This document shows, piece by piece, positions 6,711 through 11,974 of a DNA stretch of 11,974 bases; within the stretch, counting starts at the first letter, position 1; each line of letters opens with the position of its first letter. The notes under the pieces were generated by a model. It saw only the letters and a list, made by a program, of their open reading frames with translations, was not told the DNA's origin and ran no database searches. This stretch comes from Octadecabacter sp. GTDB taxonomy: Bacteria; Pseudomonadota; Alphaproteobacteria; Rhodobacterales; Rhodobacteraceae. Where the stretch lies: NCBI GenBank assembly GCA_003533975.1, contig DQCL01000275.1:1-11974 (forward strand). The letters run 5' to 3'. A program made the translations under genes and the position numbers.

Positions 6711-8123
6711 TTACGGGCAGAACAGCAGGTCATTGCCAACTGCAAACAACATCAAAGTACCGATGAGCGCGATTCCGACTGCCATTAAAATCCGCAGCGC
6801 ACCGTCGCTTGGCATCTTACCTGTGACGGCTTCATAGGCATGAAAAACGAGATGCCCGCCGTCCAGAATAGGAATCGGGAACAGGTTCAACAGGCCAACA
6901 GCAGTGGACAGAACGGCAATAAAACTGATGAAGCTCAGCGTGCCTTGGCTGGCCATTGAACCGGATGTTTCCGCGATCCCAACCGGCCCACTCAAGTTAC
7001 ACGTATTGATATTTCCGATGATCATTTGCTTCAGCCCATTAATGGACTGCTTGATGATGTACCAAACCTGCTGGATCGCCAATTTCATGGCTTCTCCGAT
7101 GCCCACCGCTGCGGTTGCAGGTTCAAAGAACAAACCACCCGTCCCGATGCCCAGCTTCGGCTCGTCACGCATGGACCCATCTTGCTGAGGAATCGCAGTT
7201 AAGCGTGGTGTAAGTGTGCTTTCAAACGTCTCACCATCGCGCCAAACCACCAATGAAATAGGCTGTTCACGCGTTTCATTCACGAACTTAATCATGTCAT
7301 TGAACTGATAAACCGGCGTGCCGTTCATACTGACAATGACATCACCGATTTTCAGATCAGCATCGTCCGCTGCGGATCGTGGGGTGATGGCCTGAACGTA
7401 TGCAGGCTGTGGCTGTGGGCCAAGCACTGTCATCTGTTCGCCGTTACGTTCGATGGTGTATTCAACAGACGGCTTAGACGCCACATTCGCCACCGCAGCG
7501 CCAAAGCCATCGGGATAATTCAACGCTATCCCTTCAACCTCAAGCAAGCGGTCCCCTGCCTCAAGCTGCTGTTCAATCGTTTCTGGAAAGCCTGGTAAAG
7601 CCGAAACCGTCAGCGGGGTAGTAGGCTGTCCTTGGAACATCAAGACGCCGGAAAACACAATGAAAGACAGAATAAAATTGAATATCGGGCCAGCCGCAAC
7701 TGTCGCTGAGCGCGCCCAAAGCGGTGCGCCGAGCATGGTGTTTCGCTCCGTCAACGCCTCGGTATGGGCAATTGCCTCAGCTGACAACGCTGAGCGATCT
7801 TCGATGTAGTCATCCAGCTTTGCGCCGTCTTCAGCCGCATCGCGACCACCGACGGACGCCGCATTCGCGTCCCCCAGAAACTTGACGTAGCCTCCAAACG
7901 GAAGCGCAGCGATCTGCCAAAGGGTGCCACGCTTGTCACGGCGGCTCCAGATGACTTTGCCAAACCCAATCGAAAAGACCTCAGCATGGACGCCAGACCA
8001 GCGGCCCACAATGTAGTGGCCATATTCATGGATCGCCACGATGATCGACAATGCGATCACAAAGAACAGCATCGTAAAGGCGATATTCCCGAAGGACGGG
8101 ATCAGGTTTGTCATGAAATCCAA
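6711..8123 (-). CDS. rseP: RIP metalloprotease RseP (site-2 protease, M50B)
   Basis: RseP is an inner-membrane zinc protease that cuts transmembrane segments, classically an anti-sigma factor during envelope stress, and also clears remnant signal peptides. The 470-residue product has HEYGH at 32-36 in the first membrane helix (zinc ligands H32 and H36, catalytic E33). The third ligand is in NLFPIPILDGG, D421. A membrane segment FNFILSFIVF lies around 148-157. Two PDZ-like regions follow, a degenerate one at about 170-236 and a clearer one at about 237-305 (SAADDADLKIGDVIVSMNG). The loop between GGYVKF (77-82) and the second helix is about 25 residues longer than in E. coli and acidic. The start is the TTG at 8123, chosen because GAGAG lies 7 bases upstream and the family often begins MDF. 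An ATG at 8114 is the alternative. It lies 3 bases after dxr. Confidence 0.95.
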   Translation of the reverse strand: MDFMTNLIPSFGNIAFTMLFFVIALSIIVAIHEYGHYIVGRWSGVHAEVFSIGFGKVIWSRRDKRGTLWQIAALPFGGYVKFLGDANAASVGGRDAAEDGAKLDDYIEDRSALSAEAIAHTEALTERNTMLGAPLWARSATVAAGPIFNFILSFIVFSGVLMFQGQPTTPLTVSALPGFPETIEQQLEAGDRLLEVEGIALNYPDGFGAAVANVASKPSVEYTIERNGEQMTVLGPQPQPAYVQAITPRSAADDADLKIGDVIVSMNGTPVYQFNDMIKFVNETREQPISLVVWRDGETFESTLTPRLTAIPQQDGSMRDEPKLGIGTGGLFFEPATAAVGIGEAMKLAIQQVWYIIKQSINGLKQMIIGNINTCNLSGPVGIAETSGSMASQGTLSFISFIAVLSTAVGLLNLFPIPILDGGHLVFHAYEAVTGKMPSDGALRILMAVGIALIGTLMLFAVGNDLLFCP

Positions 8124-8126
8124 GGT

Positions 8127-9299
8127 CTAACTCTCAATCTTCGCAATTTCTTCGCCAGCAAGCGCACGCGCCATACTGTCGGCTTGGTTAACGCTATCTA
8201 ATGTGATCGTGGCATTTTGCAGCCCCTCGCGGGACAACATCGCGTCAACAACACTGTCGACGATCCGTGCCATATCCGTAAACCGACAGGCACCCGCAAG
8301 GAACCCGTCCAGCGCATGTTCTTTGGCGGCGTTGAACACCGCACCCGTTAGGCCACCCTCCTCCATCACCTTCTGGGCAATGGCGAGTGCAGGGTATCTG
8401 GCCGGTTCTGGTGCGCGGAAATTTAGCTGGCCGATGGCGGCAAGGTCAAGACGTTCAACAGGAACGTGTTTGCGATCCGGCCAGTTCAGGGCAAAACCAA
8501 TGGCGTGGCGCATATCCGGTGGACCGACATGGGCCATCAATGCCCCGTCATTGAACCCGACAAGCGCATGGATCAAACTTTCGGGGTGAACAATGGTTTC
8601 AATTTGCCTTGCCTGAATGCCAAAAAATTCTTTTGTTTCAATAAGCTCCATCGCTTTATTAAACATGGAAGAGCTGTCGATGGTGATACGTTGGCCCATA
8701 TCCCAATTGGGGTGGCTAGACGCCTCTGCCACAGTAACACTATCCAAAGCCTCGAGCGGGTGATCGCGAAACGCGCCGCCGCTTGCCGTGATGATAATGC
8801 GTTCTACCGCAGCAACGTCTTCACCAATCAATGCTTGAAACACGGCTGAGTGTTCAGAATCCACCGGCAAAACAGTTGCCCCTAACCGGTTGGCTTCGTT
8901 CATCAAAAGCGGGCCAGCGGTGACGAGGGATTCCTTGTTCGCCAGCGCCAGTGTCGTTCCGTGTTTCAACGCTTCAAGCCCCGGCGCAAGGCCAGCGGCA
9001 CCGACAATTGCCGACATGATCCAATCCGCGGGTCGTGCCGCAGCTTCTATCAAAGCGACTTCACCAGCGGCGGCTTCAATTCCAGATCCGGCCAACCCAT
9101 CACGTAACTCGTTCAGTTTTGACGGGTCAGATGTTACCGCAACTTCAGCACGTAGTGCCTTGGCATCTTTGACTAATTGAGGAATGTTCTGTGATCCCGT
9201 CAGGGCCACGACGGCATAGCTGTCAGGGTCTCGCGCGATCAGATCTATCGTGCTTTGCCCGATAGAACCGGTCGCCCCCAGAATGGAAACACGCCGCAT
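8127..9299 (-). CDS. dxr: 1-deoxy-D-xylulose 5-phosphate reductoisomerase Dxr
   Basis: Dxr (IspC) converts DXP to MEP with NADPH, the committed step of the non-mevalonate isoprenoid pathway, in the cytoplasm. It ultimately supplies IPP for UppS, two genes upstream. From the ATG at 9299 it is 390 residues. The Rossmann motif GATGSIGQST comes right after the start (about 8-17). LANKESLV (about 119-126) is the conserved NADPH/substrate region. The metal ligands are D147 and E149 in PVDSEHSA, and E218 in FNKAMELIE (with N214/K215), matching E. coli D150, E152 and E231. An in-frame GTG at 9305 would add two residues; I prefer the ATG because homologues commonly start MRR and the GTG lacks a spaced ribosome binding site. 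cdsA ends 8 bases before this start. Confidence 0.97.
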   Translation of the reverse strand: MRRVSILGATGSIGQSTIDLIARDPDSYAVVALTGSQNIPQLVKDAKALRAEVAVTSDPSKLNELRDGLAGSGIEAAAGEVALIEAAARPADWIMSAIVGAAGLAPGLEALKHGTTLALANKESLVTAGPLLMNEANRLGATVLPVDSEHSAVFQALIGEDVAAVERIIITASGGAFRDHPLEALDSVTVAEASSHPNWDMGQRITIDSSSMFNKAMELIETKEFFGIQARQIETIVHPESLIHALVGFNDGALMAHVGPPDMRHAIGFALNWPDRKHVPVERLDLAAIGQLNFRAPEPARYPALAIAQKVMEEGGLTGAVFNAAKEHALDGFLAGACRFTDMARIVDSVVDAMLSREGLQNATITLDSVNQADSMARALAGEEIAKIES

Positions 9300-9307
9300 G
9301 CCCACTT

Positions 9308-10087
9308 CTAGACCGAGACCTGCATGACCAAGGACAATACCAGCAAGAAAATCACAGCGCCGGACACTGCATCAAAGCGGTCCAAGACACCGCCGTGGCC
9401 CGGTATGAGGTTTGAGCTGTCCTTGATACCCTGTTTGCGCTTAAGCGCGCTTTCGGCGACATCGCCCATTTGCCCAGCAAACGAGGTTAGTACCGAGATG
9501 ATAATCAAACTCACGGGGGAATCGTTCCAGATAACAAAGCAAAGGCCAACCAATGCAGCCCCAACCCAACCCGCGATCGTACCCGACCATGTTTTCTTAG
9601 GGCTGATCGACGGCCAAAACTTCGGCCCGCCAAATGTCTTTCCAGCGAAATACCCCATGACGTCAGAAGCAATTACGACCAGCAGCATCCAGAGTATGAA
9701 AATGACACCCTCGTTCGCACGAAACATAAGCAAACCAGCCCCGACAAGCGTTGGAACAAAGAGCAATGAAAACAGCCCCTTCCCCATCGGTAATTTCCCA
9801 GCCACCTGCGCCAACGCAAGCGCGACGATTATTCCAAGGGCCAGCCAAACCGCGATACCGCCGATGAAGGCCAGCAACATAATTACAAACGAGAGGCCCG
9901 CAACCATAACGCGTTCGCGGCCTGAATAGAGGTTAAACATGGACATCAATTCCCATGTCATCGCCCAAACGCAAAACGCGACCAATAGATTGAACCAAAT
10001 TCCGCCCAGATAGACCGCGGCCCCACCAACTACAGTCATCACAACCGCTGAGCCAACGCGCGGACCTAGGTCAGACCAATTTGCCAT
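9308..10087 (-). CDS. cdsA: Phosphatidate cytidylyltransferase CdsA
   Basis: CdsA is an integral inner-membrane enzyme that makes CDP-diacylglycerol from phosphatidate and CTP, the precursor of all membrane phospholipids. The 259-residue product is strongly hydrophobic, with about seven or eight membrane segments. The family signature spans about 213-239: S213, L215-K216-R217, K222-D223, then IPGHGG at 228-233 and D236-R237 followed by D239, which bind metal and nucleotide. SDVMGYFAGKTFG (141-153) and SPKKTWSG (162-169) are also conserved. The ATG at 10087 is one base after the uppS stop and has GAAGG 6 bases upstream. The order uppS-cdsA-dxr-rseP-bamA is the standard proteobacterial cluster. 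Confidence 0.97.
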   Translation of the reverse strand: MANWSDLGPRVGSAVVMTVVGGAAVYLGGIWFNLLVAFCVWAMTWELMSMFNLYSGRERVMVAGLSFVIMLLAFIGGIAVWLALGIIVALALAQVAGKLPMGKGLFSLLFVPTLVGAGLLMFRANEGVIFILWMLLVVIASDVMGYFAGKTFGGPKFWPSISPKKTWSGTIAGWVGAALVGLCFVIWNDSPVSLIIISVLTSFAGQMGDVAESALKRKQGIKDSSNLIPGHGGVLDRFDAVSGAVIFLLVLSLVMQVSV

Positions 10088-10088
10088 A

Positions 10089-10832
10089 TCAGGCCTTCAC
10101 CCCACCAAAGCGGCGATCACGCGACTTGAACCCGAGCAAAACATGGGAAAACACCTCAGATGTAAAGTCCGGCCAAAGCGTGTCGATGAATTCGTATTCC
10201 GCGTAGGCAGACTGCCAGAGCAAGAAGTTCGATATCCGAGCCTCACCGCTGGTGCGGATCACAAGGTCAGGATCAGGTAAGAAATAAGTGTCCAGATATT
10301 TGGGCAGCGTTTCATCGTTCACATCTTTCGGGGCGAGCTTTCCTGCTGCGACATCATGCGCCAAGCGGCGTGTCGCGCGTGCAACCTCATCGCGGCCGCC
10401 ATAGTTAATAGCAACGGTCAAATGAACGCGGTCGTTTTCGGATGTCAGCAGTTCCAGTTCGTCCATCAACCCGACGAGTTTATCGTCAAGTCGAACGCGG
10501 TCGCCAATGAAGCGAACCCGAACGCCGTTAGCCAACAAATCACGCGCTTCACGTTGAATGTAGCGGCGAAACAGCTTCATCAAACCTGCGACTTCGGTTT
10601 GCGTGCGCTTCCAGTTTTCAGTGGAAAATGCAAATATTGTCAGATACTTAACGCCCAGCTCCGGACAGGATTCAACGATTTCGCGCACGCGCTTTGCACC
10701 GGCGTGATGCCCAAACAAGCGTGGCCGTCCGCGCATCTGTGCCCAGCGTCCGTTCCCATCCATAATGATAGCAACATGATTTGGACCGTTTTCTATATCT
10801 TTGGCCATATCAGTGGCCCCCGCTCTACTCAT
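10089..10832 (-). CDS. uppS: Undecaprenyl diphosphate synthase UppS (cis-prenyltransferase)
   Basis: UppS adds eight IPP units in cis to farnesyl diphosphate. The resulting C55 carrier is used for peptidoglycan and O-antigen precursors. The 247-residue product has HVAIIMDGNGRWA (19-31), with the catalytic/Mg-binding D25 equivalent to E. coli D26. GHHAGAKRVR (41-50) and YLTIFAFSTENW (about 63-74) follow. RTSGEARISNFLLWQ binds the IPP diphosphate, and YAEYEF follows it. I take the ATG at 10832 with GAGAGG 3 bases upstream, which is short spacing. An ATG at 10808 (8 codons in) with a G-rich stretch 8 bases upstream is a possible alternative that keeps all motifs. It starts 24 bases after frr. 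Confidence 0.97.
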   Translation of the reverse strand: MSRAGATDMAKDIENGPNHVAIIMDGNGRWAQMRGRPRLFGHHAGAKRVREIVESCPELGVKYLTIFAFSTENWKRTQTEVAGLMKLFRRYIQREARDLLANGVRVRFIGDRVRLDDKLVGLMDELELLTSENDRVHLTVAINYGGRDEVARATRRLAHDVAAGKLAPKDVNDETLPKYLDTYFLPDPDLVIRTSGEARISNFLLWQSAYAEYEFIDTLWPDFTSEVFSHVLLGFKSRDRRFGGVKA

Positions 10833-10856
10833 CTACCTCTCACCCGCGAATGCGGA

Positions 10857-11420
10857 TCAGACTTGCATAATCTCAGCTTGTTTCACTTCAAGCTGCTCAT
10901 CAATGCGCTTGATGAAATCGTTGGTCATGTCCTGAACTTCAGTTTCCCAGAGTTTCTGGTCATCTTCGGACATGCCGTCGTTCTTGGCTTTCTTGATCTG
11001 GTCCATGCCGTCGCGGCGCACGTTGCGGATACTGACCCGCGCGTTTTCAGCATATGTGCCCGCAACCTTCGTCAGATCGCGGCGACGCTCTTCGTTGAGC
11101 TCAGGGATCGGCAGCATGATGATCGTGCCGTTCAGCTGCGGATTGATGCCCAAGCCGCTTTCACGAATGGCCTTTTCAACCTTACCAACAAGGCCTTTGT
11201 CCCAAACATTCACCGTGACCATGCGAGGCTCAGGAACGTTAACGGTGCCAACTTGGTTGATTGGCGTCATGGACCCGTATGCATCCACCATCACTGGCTC
11301 CAGAATAGACGCAGAGGCGCGACCTGTCCGCAGAGAGGCGAACTCAACCCGCAAATTGGCAATCGCACCGTCCATACGGCGGTTCAAATCGTCGGTATCT
11401 AGAATAAAATCATCTGACAT
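10857..11420 (-). CDS. frr: Ribosome recycling factor Frr
   Basis: Frr works with EF-G to split the post-termination ribosome. The 187-residue product has the usual length (about 185). Domain I includes the N-terminal helix ending in LRTGRAS (about 30-36), and domain II has [40 protein letters not shown] marks the hinge (part cited: [11 protein letters not shown]), and the C-terminal helices contain VSIRNVRRD, the conserved ribosome-contact region. The ATG at 11420 follows an AAGAG 7 bases upstream. A 181-base spacer separates it from pyrH, so it may have its own promoter, while uppS starts only 24 bases downstream. Confidence 0.97.
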   Translation of the reverse strand: MSDDFILDTDDLNRRMDGAIANLRVEFASLRTGRASASILEPVMVDAYGSMTPINQVGTVNVPEPRMVTVNVWDKGLVGKVEKAIRESGLGINPQLNGTIIMLPIPELNEERRRDLTKVAGTYAENARVSIRNVRRDGMDQIKKAKNDGMSEDDQKLWETEVQDMTNDFIKRIDEQLEVKQAEIMQV

Positions 11421-11601
11421 AGTGCTGCTCTTCTCGCGCTGTTTCGGTTGATATACAGTTAATGCGCGGGGTTTGTATAGAAGGCCTGCGCAGAAGTTGC
11501 GCAGATCAGCCGGTTTCAGTCCGGATATTTGTACAGCGGCGGGCGTGGTCGGCAGAAACGAGACTGGTGCGATCGACTAACGCAGCCTGCTGGCACGACA
11601 T
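11421..11601 (-). promoter_or_regulatory. pyrH-frr spacer, probable frr leader and promoter region
   Basis: This 181-base non-coding stretch holds no credible ORF. It contains an AT-rich section just upstream of frr with TATACA (11474-11479) and TGTATA-type sequences that could be -10 elements, but none has a good -35 at the right distance. It also contains the inverted repeat listed at 11486-11504 and a CCGG-flanked small hairpin around 11510-11525. No stem followed by a T-run is seen after pyrH, so an intrinsic terminator is not evident and readthrough from pyrH is possible. Confidence 0.35.
11486..11504. repeat. Perfect 7-bp inverted repeat with 5-base loop in the frr leader
   Basis: The arms CTGCGCA and TGCGCAG are exactly complementary and flank GAAGT (plus strand). 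It could form an RNA hairpin in a pyrH-frr transcript or be a dimeric protein binding site. On the minus strand it is followed by GGCCTTCTATACA rather than a T-run, so it is not a standard intrinsic terminator. It sits just upstream of the TATACA -10-like sequence, a position where an operator would overlap the -35 region. Confidence 0.5.
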
Positions 11602-11974
11602 TCAGTCGCTAACGACCGTTGACGTTCCCGTCCCATCCAGAATGCTTTTGAACCCGCCGTCAGCATCAAGACTGAACACAACAATCGGCAGGTGGTTTTC
11701 ACGCGCCAAAGCGATTGCGCTGGCGTCCATCACACCAAGATGCTGTGCCAGAACCTCGTCGTATGTGATCTTGTCATAACGTTTGGCGTCATCGTGCTTG
11801 GCGGGGTCTTTGTCGTAGACACCATCGACCTTGGTGCCCTTAAAAATAGCTTCGCAGGCCATTTCGGACGCACGCAAAGTCGCGGCAGTGTCCGTGGTGA
11901 AATACGGGTTGCCCGTTCCGGCGGCAAAAATACAAATGCGTTTCTTTTCAAGGTGACGCACGGCGCGGCGGCGG
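11602..11974 (-). CDS. pyrH: UMP kinase PyrH, C-terminal part (5' end beyond window)
   Basis: PyrH is a hexameric cytoplasmic amino-acid-kinase-family enzyme that phosphorylates UMP to UDP. That UDP ultimately feeds UTP and CTP for RNA, and UDP-sugars for lipid A and peptidoglycan. The frame is open from the right edge for 124 codons including the stop TGA at 11602-11604, about half of a normal protein of about 240-250 residues. It reads [12 protein letters not shown], then the family hallmark [16 protein letters not shown], followed by LRASEM, the [12 protein letters not shown] loop, and [20 protein letters not shown]. The true start lies upstream of the window, so the Val (GTG) at 11961 is internal. 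pyrH-frr is a widely conserved pair. Confidence 0.96.
   Translation of the reverse strand, partial: RRRAVRHLEKKRICIFAAGTGNPYFTTDTAATLRASEMACEAIFKGTKVDGVYDKDPAKHDDAKRYDKITYDEVLAQHLGVMDASAIALARENHLPIVVFSLDADGGFKSILDGTGTSTVVSD

Noticed and set aside
6701..6720. Hairpin CTGCC...GGCAG over the rseP stop codon
   Set aside because: A five-base stem with a large loop and no T-run; it includes the stop codon and coding bases, so it is probably chance.
10356..11402. 348-codon open frame on the plus strand, antisense to frr and uppS
   Set aside because: It overlies two certain genes, its product has no recognisable domain and is rich in His/Cys/Asn as expected from reverse reading of these genes, and no ribosome binding site supports it.
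1..11974. Search for a mobile, defence, CRISPR, phage or otherwise new multi-gene system
   Set aside because: Every long minus-strand gene is a confidently identified housekeeping gene in the standard order, with no direct repeat array, transposase, integrase, tRNA or att-like site. Only the 42-residue ORF is unassigned.

Overview
The window carries one co-oriented block of core bacterial genes, all on the minus strand. Read in the direction of transcription (right to left) the order is pyrH (C-terminal part), frr, uppS, cdsA, dxr, rseP, a previously unlisted 42-residue membrane peptide, bamA, skp/ompH-like, fabZ, lpxA, lpxI, lpxB (missing only its last few residues). This order, the use of lpxI rather than lpxH, and the protein sequences point to an alphaproteobacterium, most likely a member of the Rhodobacterales (Roseobacter group). 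That placement rests on remembered family sequences and gene order, not on a search.

Right part (about 8127-11974): UMP kinase (pyrH) and ribosome recycling factor (frr) supply nucleotides and recycle ribosomes. A 181-base spacer with a perfect inverted repeat separates them. They are followed by undecaprenyl diphosphate synthase (uppS), CDP-diacylglycerol synthase (cdsA) and DXP reductoisomerase (dxr). Dxr feeds the MEP isoprenoid pathway that supplies UppS, and CdsA makes the precursor for all phospholipids. The uppS/cdsA and cdsA/dxr junctions are almost gapless.

Middle (about 3369-8126): RseP site-2 protease (probable TTG start), then a 370-base stretch that holds one small ORF with a good ribosome binding site and a plausible bamA promoter. 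Next come the outer-membrane insertase BamA and a Skp/OmpH-type periplasmic chaperone, which overlap as TGATG.

Left part (1-3287): fabZ, lpxA, lpxI and lpxB, spaced by 2 bases and then two ATGA overlaps, are the beginning of lipid A synthesis. FabZ competes for the 3-hydroxyacyl-ACP that LpxA uses. lpxD, which in many proteobacteria sits between skp and fabZ, is absent here.

I see no mobile element, CRISPR array, tRNA, rRNA, phage gene or defence system. The window is a conserved housekeeping envelope locus. What deserves a second look is the small membrane peptide, the start regions of bamA and rseP, the frr leader, and sequence details of LpxA and LpxI.
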